From the NCBI GenBank assembly GCA_002412715.1, contig DHVP01000008.1, forward strand, positions 1 to 64,000: a DNA stretch of 64,000 nucleotides. Reading direction: 5' to 3'. This document shows positions 1 through 6,688 of the stretch, piece after piece (the first letter of the stretch is position 1; every line of letters begins with the position of its first letter). A program made the translations under genes and the position numbers. The notes beneath the pieces were generated by a model. That model searched no databases and was not told where the DNA came from. It saw only the letters and a program-made list of their open reading frames with translations. Source of the stretch: Deltaproteobacteria bacterium UBA5205. Lineage in GTDB: Bacteria; Desulfobacterota; Syntrophorhabdia; Syntrophorhabdales; Syntrophorhabdaceae.

Positions 1-96
1 TGCAAAAGACAAAGACGCATTTATTACAGCGGCAAAGACGCGGCAATGGGACCGGGAAAAGTCCGTCCGAACACTGGCATAGACCAGGAGACGCCA

Positions 97-480
97 ATGA
101 AGCAACCCGCGTCTCACAACTCGTCCCATCGGCAGACGGTCTTATCGACGCTCCGCGTCACCATCCCGGGGGCCTGTTTGGCACAGCCAGCTGATAACAC
201 GAAAATGAACGAACGAGACCGGTCCCCAAGCGAACTAACCGCGGGTCAACAAGGCGAAACAAAACAGGATCGCGAGATGACTCAAAACATCCGTCGGGCC
301 ATCCTCAATGACAAGTCCCTTTCCACTAACGCTCACAATGTGAAAGTCATTACCATCCGCGGAATGGTTACACTGAAAGGTCCTGTCCGATCAGAAGAGG
401 AAAAAAGAACTATCGAAACGATTGCAGGCCGGATAGCCGGAAAAGGCAAAATTACGAGCGAAATTGACATCGCCCCGTAA
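97..480 (+). CDS. BON-domain stress protein, probably exported
   Basis: A 127-aa protein whose last ~70 residues form a BON domain (around 'NVKVITIRGMVTLKGPV' and 'EEEKRTIETIAGRIAG'), a fold that binds phospholipid and is found in OsmY-type periplasmic proteins. I place the start at the second Met because AGGAG lies seven bases upstream; an earlier in-frame ATG at 46 has no such site. The N-terminus ('VLSTLRVTIPGACLA') looks like a weak signal peptide ending in a possible lipobox or SPase site, followed by a polar linker. It leads a run of small envelope-stress genes. Family assignment is firm; export is an inference. Confidence 0.75.
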   Translation: MKQPASHNSSHRQTVLSTLRVTIPGACLAQPADNTKMNERDRSPSELTAGQQGETKQDREMTQNIRRAILNDKSLSTNAHNVKVITIRGMVTLKGPVRSEEEKRTIETIAGRIAGKGKITSEIDIAP

Positions 481-512
481 AAGACACGCAAACAAACAAA
501 GGAGGCCACGTT

Positions 513-1214
513 ATGGCTAAGAACATCGCAGTTTATGGAATCTATCGAACCCGTCTGATGGTTGAACGGGCGGTCGACCAATTGAAAAGCGCAGGCTTTC
601 GCAACGAGGACATTTCGGTTCTGTTCCCTGAGGGTGGAGGAACCAAAGAATTCGCGGTGGAGAAGGAAACCAAGGCACCCGAGGGAGCAGCGGCAGGAGC
701 CGGAACCGGTGCGGTCGTCGGAGGCGCCTTAGGGTGGCTGGTGGGTATTGGCTTATTGGTCATCCCGGGCATTGGACCCTTCATTGCGGCAGGTCCCATC
801 GTCGCTGCCCTTGCGGGAGCAGGAGCTGGAGGATTGGCTGGCGGCATAGCCGGAGCGCTGATCGGCATGGGTATTCCCGAGTATGAAGCTAACCGGTATG
901 AAGGGCGCATCAAGGAAGGGGGAATTCTACTTTCTGTCCACGCCGACGATAAAGATTGGAAGAATAAAGGCAAGGAAATACTGAAACATACAGGGGCTGA
1001 AGACATAGGGTATAAAGGAGAATCCGGAGCCGACTACGATGTGGGCGACAGACCTTTCCCTAAAGGGTCCAGCCCTCCCCCGCGAACCGGCCATGGCGAA
1101 CCTGTAAAGTCAAGTGCAGGCGAACCTGTAGAGTCAAGTGCAGGGGAACCTGTCGAGCCGAGGACTAGCGAACCCGTTACCGTAGATACCAAGGGCCCTA
1201 TCCGTGAGAGTTGA
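513..1214 (+). CDS. Glycine-zipper stress protein (YflT/17M-like)
   Basis: A 233-aa protein with strong Shine-Dalgarno AAAGGAGG before the ATG. Residues ~5-45 resemble the general-stress-protein-17M fold ('AVYGIYRTRLMVERAVDQLK'). Residues ~58-130 are an extreme Gly/Ala-rich stretch with GxxxG spacing and two hydrophobic segments, as in membrane-inserting glycine zippers. Residues ~130-165 return to a soluble fold. The last ~45 residues carry three degenerate copies of a GEPVxSSA unit. The function is unknown; similar proteins are stress-induced and membrane-associated. It sits between the BON gene and YqjD-like genes, suggesting an envelope-stress operon. Confidence 0.7.
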   Translation: MAKNIAVYGIYRTRLMVERAVDQLKSAGFRNEDISVLFPEGGGTKEFAVEKETKAPEGAAAGAGTGAVVGGALGWLVGIGLLVIPGIGPFIAAGPIVAALAGAGAGGLAGGIAGALIGMGIPEYEANRYEGRIKEGGILLSVHADDKDWKNKGKEILKHTGAEDIGYKGESGADYDVGDRPFPKGSSPPPRTGHGEPVKSSAGEPVESSAGEPVEPRTSEPVTVDTKGPIRES

Positions 1215-1247
1215 TAAAATGCCCTTTAACTTTTTGCGAGGTGAACT

Positions 1248-1595
1248 ATGCAAACAAACAACGAGGTAATCGATAAATCTGGAGAAACAGCGGCGGAGTC
1301 GCAAGGCTCGGGTAAGTCAACGGGTTTCGAGTCTGCGAAGAACGCGATTGCCGATAAGTTGCACGGTTTTGCGGAGGTCCTAGGCAAAAAGACCGCAGAT
1401 GCGCAATCCGGCATAGTTCACGCAGGGAATCGGGCATCCGAGTTGTTGGAGCAGTCAGCCGAGTACGTTCGGCAATTCGACTATCACCAGACGGATACCA
1501 GGGTCCGGGAATACGTCAAACAGGACCCGGGGCGCAGCCTCCTGATAGCAGGAGCCGTGGGCCTGATGATCGGAGTTATCTTAAAACGCAGGTAA
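1248..1595 (+). CDS. DUF883/ElaB-YqjD-like membrane-anchored protein
   Basis: A 115-aa protein: a charged, helix-prone N-terminus followed by a single C-terminal hydrophobic segment ending in a short Arg/Lys tail ('LLIAGAVGLMIGVILKRR'). This is the signature of the E. coli ElaB/YqjD family, which tethers ribosomes to the inner membrane in stationary phase. GAGGTG precedes the ATG. It lies 16 bases before a YqjE-like gene, matching the yqjD-yqjE order of enterobacteria. The ribosome-binding role is known only for the E. coli proteins. Confidence 0.72.
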   Translation: MQTNNEVIDKSGETAAESQGSGKSTGFESAKNAIADKLHGFAEVLGKKTADAQSGIVHAGNRASELLEQSAEYVRQFDYHQTDTRVREYVKQDPGRSLLIAGAVGLMIGVILKRR

Positions 1596-1611
1596 GGAGG
1601 CGGTTTTCACG

Positions 1612-2001
1612 ATGAACAACAAAACCGTAGATAAGGACCCCACAGCACAACGAGAAACCTTCACCGAACTGTTGGGACAGCTTGCCGGCAACTCAGCCGC
1701 AGTGGTTCGCGACGAGATTGAACTCGTCATCCAGGGAATTCGCGAAAAGACGAGGGCCGTGCGCAGCGGAGCCGTAATGGTCGCTACAGGAGCGGTCATC
1801 GGTTTCGCGGCATTCATGTCTCTGTGCGCTTCACTGATCATCGGACTCACTTCTTATATGGCCCCTGTCATTGCGGCGCTTGTTACCGGAGCGGCGTTAG
1901 CGTTAATCAGTGTCGTCATTGCCCTCATCGGCTACACGCAATTGAAGAAATCGGTCCTTAAAACACAGAAGATATTGAAAAGGAGGACAAGCAATGACTG
2001 A
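1612..2001 (+). CDS. Putative holin-like/YqjE family membrane protein
   Basis: A 129-aa protein with two central transmembrane segments (roughly residues 63-85 and 87-110) between a polar N-terminal helix ('LLGQLAGNSAAVVRDEIELV') and a basic C-terminus. This matches the phage-holin-superfamily III / YqjE family. AAGGAGG precedes the start. Its 3' end overlaps the next gene by eight bases, so the two are co-translated. Probably acts with the neighbouring YqjD-like proteins at the inner membrane; the precise function is unknown. Confidence 0.7.
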   Translation: MNNKTVDKDPTAQRETFTELLGQLAGNSAAVVRDEIELVIQGIREKTRAVRSGAVMVATGAVIGFAAFMSLCASLIIGLTSYMAPVIAALVTGAALALISVVIALIGYTQLKKSVLKTQKILKRRTSND

Positions 2002-2425
2002 GAAATATGCAAGTAATACAAGGGAAGGGAATATTGAGCGTAGCGCCGAAGATATACGTCACGATATCGCGAAAGAAGAAGAGGGCATTTCCCGGACAGT
2101 CGAGGAAATAGGCGAGCGAATCAAGGAGAAACTTGATTGGCGCGAATATGTGAAGGACTCTCCATACGTGGCATTGGGCGCCGCCGCCGGCCTTGGCTAT
2201 CTTGCCACAGGGGTGTTCATAAGGCGCGCCACTCCCACGGAACGAATCATGAGGTCTATTGCAAGGGAGGTTCGTGACTCATTAGGTGCCCTGCGTGCCG
2301 AAGCCGCTGGCCCCGGCCTGATCAAGGTAGTCTTGCTCGGCATTGCCACGAAGGCTGTAGCCGGTTGGATAAAGAGTACAACCTCTAAAGCCGTAACAAG
2401 CCGCGGCACCGGACCGCGAACGTAG
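1994..2425 (+). CDS. DUF3618-like small membrane protein
   Basis: A 143-aa protein with a short N-terminal amphipathic helix ('SAEDIRHDIAKEEEGISRTVEEI') typical of DUF3618-type proteins, one hydrophobic segment near residues 57-75 and a second weak hydrophobic stretch near 108-125. AGGAGG lies inside the end of the upstream gene, so translation is coupled. No enzymatic motif is visible. It belongs to the same stress/envelope operon as its neighbours. Confidence 0.62.
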   Translation: MTEKYASNTREGNIERSAEDIRHDIAKEEEGISRTVEEIGERIKEKLDWREYVKDSPYVALGAAAGLGYLATGVFIRRATPTERIMRSIAREVRDSLGALRAEAAGPGLIKVVLLGIATKAVAGWIKSTTSKAVTSRGTGPRT

Positions 2426-2473
2426 GGCAGGAGCTTTGAACGGATATTAAAAAACTATTTTTAGGAGGACAAC

Positions 2474-2827
2474 ATGGATATCGAAAACAACAACAACGAG
2501 AGCACCAAGGAGCAAAACGCAGGAGAATCAGGCAGCGCAGGTGCTACTGTCCAGAGCGCCCTGGAGCGCGGCGCCGAGGCCTATGGGCAAGCGAAAGAGA
2601 CTGCAACCGATATGTATACGAAAGCGGCCCAAGCGGTCGGCGAAACCTATGACAAGGCTAAGAGTTATAGCACAGAAAATCCGGGCACGGCGATTCTTAT
2701 CGCATTAGGAGTAGGAGTAGGACTGGGGTTTCTCCTGAGTGCAGGCTCTCGTCGCTCGCGCGGCGGCCGGTTTGCCCGACCCGTAGTCAACGCGCTCTCT
2801 GAGATCGCTCAGGAGCTTTTCCATTAA
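2474..2827 (+). CDS. DUF883-like protein, second YqjD/ElaB-type copy
   Basis: A 117-aa protein with AGGAGGACAAC before the ATG. The N-terminal ~75 residues are Ala/Glu/Lys-rich and helix-forming, with LEA-like composition ('AYGQAKETATDMYTKAAQAV'). A single membrane segment (~residues 76-93) with a Gly ladder and an Arg-rich tail follows. Architecturally a paralogue of the protein at 1248-1595. Likely a tail-anchored inner-membrane protein induced under stress; any ribosome or protein partner is unknown. Confidence 0.7.
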   Translation: MDIENNNNESTKEQNAGESGSAGATVQSALERGAEAYGQAKETATDMYTKAAQAVGETYDKAKSYSTENPGTAILIALGVGVGLGFLLSAGSRRSRGGRFARPVVNALSEIAQELFH

Positions 2828-2905
2828 CCGTTTGCTGCCGGAAAAGTAGTGCGGAAACGCAGAAACCAGGAAAAGCTCAAGGTGTGAAAGAAATGGAGGA
2901 TTGCC

Positions 2906-2992
2906 ATGCTTAACAATCAAGAAGGGAAAAGAAGGGAAGATAGGATGGATCTTGCTTTGGGCCCTGGGAGTCCCCGATCCCCATTCTGGTAG
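2906..2992 (+). other. Possible 28-aa ORF, perhaps degenerate
   Basis: A 28-codon ORF preceded by a reasonable ribosome-binding site (ATGGAGGATTGCC). The encoded peptide is not recognisable. One frame over, the same DNA reads as a hydrophobic stretch ('WILLWALGV') like the short membrane proteins that often accompany YqjD-type clusters, so this may be a frameshifted remnant. The rest of 2828-3165 shows no other feature I can support. Confidence 0.25.
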
Positions 2993-3165
2993 TGCTTTTT
3001 TACTGCGCGGGTGTACCTGAGGCCGCCCGCAGTTGTCTTAAGGGGTAAGTACGGCAAGCAATAATTGGTCGGGTGGTCAGCTTCATTTTACCACCCGCCT
3101 CCGATCTCATTTTTCTTATGCAGACACTGGCGGCAAGCCTTAAAGTGACCACGAAAGGAGAAGAA

Positions 3166-3618
3166 ATGAATAAGTTTTTCCAGATGCTCAAAAAAGACCA
3201 CGAGGAAGTGAAGGGACTTCTTGGACAGCTTAAAGAGGCCAAAGGGAACGGGGCGAAGAAGCGCGAAGAATTGTTCCAAAAGCTCACAGAAGAACTGGTG
3301 CCTCATATGAAGTCCGAAGAAAGCACCTTTTATCCACCGTTACTGGCGGCAAAAGAGGCTCGCGAAGATGCAATGGAAGGGGTAGAGGAGCATCACGTAG
3401 CCGAGATGGTGCTAAAAGAACTTGAGAAAATGCCGAAGGGCGAGGATCAGTGGGGAGCCAAGATGAGCGTGTTTAAGGAGCTCGTGGAACACCATATCAA
3501 AGAAGAGGAGGGGAAGATATTCAAGAGCGCGGAAAAGGCTTTGAGCCAAGACGAGTTTGAGAAAATCATGAAACAGTTTGAGCAGGAAAAGCAGAGAATA
3601 AAAAAGGACCTGAAGTGA
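3166..3618 (+). CDS. Hemerythrin HHE domain protein
   Basis: A 150-aa helical protein with the hemerythrin-like His/Glu pattern: 'KKDHEEV' near residue 12, 'PHMKSEES' near 47-52, 'EEHHVAEM' near 75-80, and 'VEHHIKEEE' near 108-114. These supply ligands for a non-heme di-iron site that binds O2 or senses NO/iron. AAAGGAG lies just upstream of this Met, so I prefer it to an in-frame ATG 93 bases earlier. The Lys/Glu-rich C-terminal helix is unusual only in charge. In an anaerobe, O2 or NO scavenging is the likely role. Confidence 0.82.
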   Translation: MNKFFQMLKKDHEEVKGLLGQLKEAKGNGAKKREELFQKLTEELVPHMKSEESTFYPPLLAAKEAREDAMEGVEEHHVAEMVLKELEKMPKGEDQWGAKMSVFKELVEHHIKEEEGKIFKSAEKALSQDEFEKIMKQFEQEKQRIKKDLK

Positions 3619-3676
3619 CCCAGGGCGTCGGGGGAAAGCAGATGATTGCGGCGATTCAGGCCTTGACTGGAACAGA

Positions 3677-3718
3677 GCGGGGGGCCTTATCCCCGGGCAG
3701 CCGATAGCGAAGGATCAC
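3677..3718 (-). repeat. Inverted partial copy of the 150-bp repeat
   Basis: This stretch is nearly the reverse complement of the central part of the repeat at 3869-4015: the CCGGGGATAAGGCCCCCCGC block is matched closely, then GTGATCC after a small gap. Together with the copy at 3869 it makes an inverted repeat with about 200 bases inside, the arrangement of a small non-coding mobile element or a large RNA hairpin. The extent was judged by eye. Confidence 0.5.
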
Positions 3719-3868
3719 GGGACGGGCCGCTGTTGGCTTAAGGGTCGTGGGACCCGTTTCATTTTCGGGGCGCGTGGACCGGGCACGAAAGTGTCGATGC
3801 GCCTGACTGCACCGGGTTGGCAACACACTGATAACTCATGTCTGCGGATTTCCAGCCCGCACTCCGGG

Positions 3869-4015
3869 ACCACCGCTGTCCGCAATAAGCATCGAGCGAC
3901 CCGGAAGCGGTTAACGGGTGTGATCCGTAGCGTGGCTGACCGGGGATAAGGCCCCCCGCGGACCTCTCGTATTGAGAACAACAACAAGAAGTAGAGTACC
4001 CTCTCAGTGCTCAAG
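3869..4015 (+). repeat. ~150-bp direct repeat, copy A
   Basis: Near-identical to 5121-5270. Both copies begin ACCACCGCTGTCCGCAATAA, contain GGATAAGGCCCCCCGCGG, and end in a GAGAACAACA...CTCAAG segment. No ORF is conserved between the copies, so this is a non-coding repeat, possibly part of a degenerate mobile element or structured RNA. I do not recognise the family. Confidence 0.75.
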
Positions 4016-4551
4016 GGCTACTTTGGGGGACGCCCTTCGGATTTTCACATTCGGCAACTTTGGGAGACATCTGTAATCCTCCTGTCAACACAAATATCGA
4101 CATTCAATCATATCGGGCATATGCGGTTTCACGTCTTTCCCTGTGCGCACGTCTCCTCCGGGTTTTCGTTAAATATACCCCTGTTCCTGTGTCCGGCGAT
4201 CATCCCACCGCATAAGCGAACCAGCGCCTCAGCGTTATCAGTATTCGGTGTCTCTCCTGCGAGCACCCATCATCCTTTGTCCAGGCTGCATGATTCTGGT
4301 GGGAGGCCCTGTTATTGTCCCCCGCGGGGTCAGACGACACGATGCCCTTCGTCGGGCTCTCCCGCCGAACGTATGTCAGTAACATATGACAAATTCGAGG
4401 AAGAGAAAAAGCGGTCAGCCCTTGACAGAGGACAATAATGAAGGTGAATTCACCGAATACGGGAAGAGTGGCAGAGTTTCTCAATATAACTGCCCCGCAG
4501 GGGATACGCAGTCGAGCGTGGCGAGAGGTTGCACGTTCCCTTGGTATATTC
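4016..4551. other. Gene-poor stretch with no supported gene
   Basis: Open frames exist on both strands here, but none has a convincing ribosome-binding site, family motif or natural composition. They read as low-complexity Arg/Ser/Pro-rich translations typical of non-coding DNA. Probably decayed or mobile-element-derived sequence lying between the two repeat copies. Confidence 0.4.
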
Positions 4552-4770
4552 CTACCGTTGCAAGGCGAAAAACGCCAGGGTACGGAATCTTTGTACTTGA
4601 AAAACAGAAGGGTTTGAAAGAGTGTAGTTCTCGAGATGCTCTTTCCCCGGTATCTCCATGCGGGCGAGCCTCCTGAGGACCCTGTCGGTATGGGCCTGTG
4701 GTGAAAACCGGTCGCGTACCGCCTCATAGTTGCCGCTTGGTCTCCTTAGAATGGGGATCTTGTGGGCCAT
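4552..4770 (-). CDS. Hypothetical 72-aa protein
   Basis: The start is supported by an excellent ribosome-binding site on the minus strand (AAGGAGGAGAT directly before the ATG). The protein begins 'MAHKIPILRRPSGNYEAV', is basic, and has no recognised motif. It could be a small real gene or the 5' remnant of a longer one, since it lies in a region with repeats and gene fragments. Confidence 0.4.
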   Translation of the reverse strand: MAHKIPILRRPSGNYEAVRDRFSPQAHTDRVLRRLARMEIPGKEHLENYTLSNPSVFQVQRFRTLAFFALQR

Positions 4771-5070
4771 ATCTCCTCCTTTTCTTTTGAAGGAAAAGCA
4801 GATTAGATGGGTGGGTTTAAAGGTCAATCAATTTTGTTACGTATAGGTAGGTGTAAGCAAAAACCCAACACCCACAACCTTCCCTCACAACATTGCCATC
4901 AACCCTGAAACGAATAGGAAAATCACGCCGCCACCTTCAGATGAATTAAAATGACTTGATCAGGATCGAATTCCCCTGGCCCGCCTGAACCCGATACCGG
5001 CGCACAGAGATTTATTGAGGTTCTTTTCTCCCGTCCGAAGTGCAGAACTTTAGGGTCCTTCAACTGTTTC

Positions 5071-5109
5071 AACATCAGGGGTAAGATCATCGAAGGAGGC
5101 AAGGAGTAC
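5071..5109 (+). pseudogene. Fragment matching the 3' part of the neighbouring ydbH
   Basis: Thirteen codons read NIRGKIIEGGKEY, against NIRGKILEGGKEY near the C-terminus of the minus-strand gene at 6689-9340. The similarity is also at DNA level. Weaker likeness continues upstream to about 5012 with apparent frameshifts, and it stops at GAGTAC, twelve bases before repeat copy B. The fragment is in the opposite orientation to the intact gene, so it is a duplicated and decayed piece. Confidence 0.5.
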
Positions 5110-5120
5110 GACTCTACGGA

Positions 5121-5270
5121 ACCACCGCTGTCCGCAATAAGCATCGAGCGACCCGAAAGCGGTTAACGGGTGTGATCCGTAGCGTGGCTGACCGGGGATA
5201 AGGCCCCCCGCGGACCTCTCGTAATGAGAACAACAGCAAGTAGTAGTAGAGCGCCCTCTCCGTGTTCAAG
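5121..5270 (+). repeat. ~150-bp direct repeat, copy B
   Basis: Second copy of the repeat at 3869-4015, in the same orientation and differing by a few substitutions and small insertions (for example in the AGCAAGTAGTAGTAGAG segment). It immediately follows the ydbH fragment and precedes the TPR lipoprotein 3' end. Direct copies about 1.25 kb apart could recombine and delete the intervening DNA. Confidence 0.75.
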
Positions 5271-5344
5271 AGATGATCAAGGTGACGAACGAGCCCCGTT
5301 TGTTACGCGTTTGTTACGGGATGAACGTGAGTCTTTTGTCTTTC

Positions 5345-6040
5345 CTACCGTATCATTTCCTTTACTATGTTCAGCGCATCCCGGCTCGACGGGTCGAGGC
5401 TCAAGGCCTTCTGGGCCGCCTCTATAGCCTCGGCCAGGGCGCCGGTTTTGATGAAGGCCTTCGCGAGGCCCAGGTAGGCCTTCGTATTGTCCGGATTGGC
5501 CTTGATCGCGTCGCTGAACACGCTTATCGCCTCGCGCACGTCGCCTTTCATGAGAAGTCCCGTGGCCACCGCTACAAGGACATTGGACATGTCGTCCTTT
5601 ATCTTCCTCCCCTTGGGGTCTACGGAAAGGATCTCGCGAAGGTATGTCAGGGAGCTTTCGAAGTTGCCTTTTCCAAGCTCCGAGAAGGCCGCTCCCAGAA
5701 GCGCATCTATGAGGATATCGATAGCCTGTGTCTTGAAGTCGTCCGGGGACAGGCGATACGCCCTCTTGAGCGACGGTACCGCCTTCGCATAGTTCTTCAT
5801 ATTGAGATGCGTTCTGCCGAGATAGAGCTGGGCCTCGTAGAAATCCGGCTCGGCCGCCACGGCCTTTTCGAAAAATGGGAGCGCCTCGGGGAACTTCCCC
5901 TGGTTGAAAAGGGCCAGACCCGCTTCGAAATCGGCCCGCACAGCGGGACTGATGAAAGCTCCGGCGCAGGAGAAGAAGAAGCAGGCGACTACGATCAGGA
6001 TGGAACCCTTCCACAGCGCGGTCTTTGTCCGCATATTCAT
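5345..6040 (-). CDS. TPR-repeat lipoprotein
   Basis: A 231-aa protein with a hydrophobic N-terminal segment ending in a lipobox-like FFSC (Cys at residue ~25), followed by several tetratricopeptide repeats ('ALFNQGKFPEALPFFEKAV', 'AQLYLGRTHLNMKNYAKAV', 'AYLGLAKAFIKTGALAEAI'). GGGAGG precedes the start. It follows ydbH and ydbL in the same direction, 32 bases after ydbL. In E. coli the third member of that system is the small lipoprotein YnbE. This gene occupies the corresponding place but is unrelated in sequence. Probably an anchored scaffold protein in the periplasm. Confidence 0.78.
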   Translation of the reverse strand: MNMRTKTALWKGSILIVVACFFFSCAGAFISPAVRADFEAGLALFNQGKFPEALPFFEKAVAAEPDFYEAQLYLGRTHLNMKNYAKAVPSLKRAYRLSPDDFKTQAIDILIDALLGAAFSELGKGNFESSLTYLREILSVDPKGRKIKDDMSNVLVAVATGLLMKGDVREAISVFSDAIKANPDNTKAYLGLAKAFIKTGALAEAIEAAQKALSLDPSSRDALNIVKEMIR

Positions 6041-6072
6041 AAACCTCCCGGCTTCAGTTCAATGAGCCTGAT

Positions 6073-6669
6073 TTATTTCTTCTTTTCCCATGCACCGCCG
6101 TCGTTCTGTATCCACCAGCCGGGCTGAGATTTTTCACGCCAGCTGTTCGCAAAGAGTCTCTGGATCTTCGGGAGCGAGTCCGCGCCCAGTTTGTTCGCCC
6201 TCATGATCTCACCATAGAGGGCGTTGCGGTTGTTGTTCTCCTGGCCCACAAAACGGTTGAGGTCGGCCTTTTCCTTGAGGTTCAGGCTCCCGGCGTCGCG
6301 CTGTTCGACCAGCCCCATGTTGTTCTCGCCTATGGCGCCCCTGTCATAAAAGGGCTTGAGCTGGGGGAAGTTGTCCTTCATTGCCTGTTTGAGGCTCCGG
6401 ATTGCCGGAGTGGATACCTCTGCGTTTATCTGGGCGTATGCCTCTTTCGGACCTGCGAATTGCCTGATGGAATCTATGATGCCGCTCTGCTTGTCATTCT
6501 TCTTTTCTTCCGGCTGCGGCTGCTTCTGGTCCCCGGTTCCCCGCACGTCATCAACGATCTCATCGGCAGCCTTCTGGATTGCTGCAGCCGGGAAATAGAT
6601 GTTGACGGTAACACAGGCGGCAAATACGATCATGAAACCGAATACAAGATGACGTAACCTTTTGACCAT
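6073..6669 (-). CDS. ydbL: YdbL/DUF1318 family periplasmic protein
   Basis: A 198-aa protein with an N-terminal hydrophobic signal or lipoprotein-like segment ('FMIVFAACVTVNIYFPAAAI'), a Gln/Glu/Lys-rich linker, and then the DUF1318 domain (~residues 85-175: 'TPAIRSLKQAMKDNFPQLK', 'GLVEQRDAGSLNLKEKADLN', 'ENNNRNALYGEI'). It is followed by a Trp-rich tail not typical of E. coli YdbL. AGGAGGATATA precedes the ATG and the gap to ydbH is 19 bases. YdbL works with YdbH and YnbE in phospholipid transport between inner and outer membranes. Confidence 0.85.
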   Translation of the reverse strand: MVKRLRHLVFGFMIVFAACVTVNIYFPAAAIQKAADEIVDDVRGTGDQKQPQPEEKKNDKQSGIIDSIRQFAGPKEAYAQINAEVSTPAIRSLKQAMKDNFPQLKPFYDRGAIGENNMGLVEQRDAGSLNLKEKADLNRFVGQENNNRNALYGEIMRANKLGADSLPKIQRLFANSWREKSQPGWWIQNDGGAWEKKK

Positions 6670-6688
6670 TATATCCTCCTCTTTTCCT

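Noticed and set aside
4200..4727. 175-codon minus-strand frame in the gene-poor region
   Set aside because: No ribosome-binding site, low-complexity Arg/Ser-rich composition, overlaps the better-supported 72-aa frame.
3677..5270. Insertion sequence with transposase
   Set aside because: No transposase-like frame is found between the repeat copies, so only a non-coding repeat is supported.
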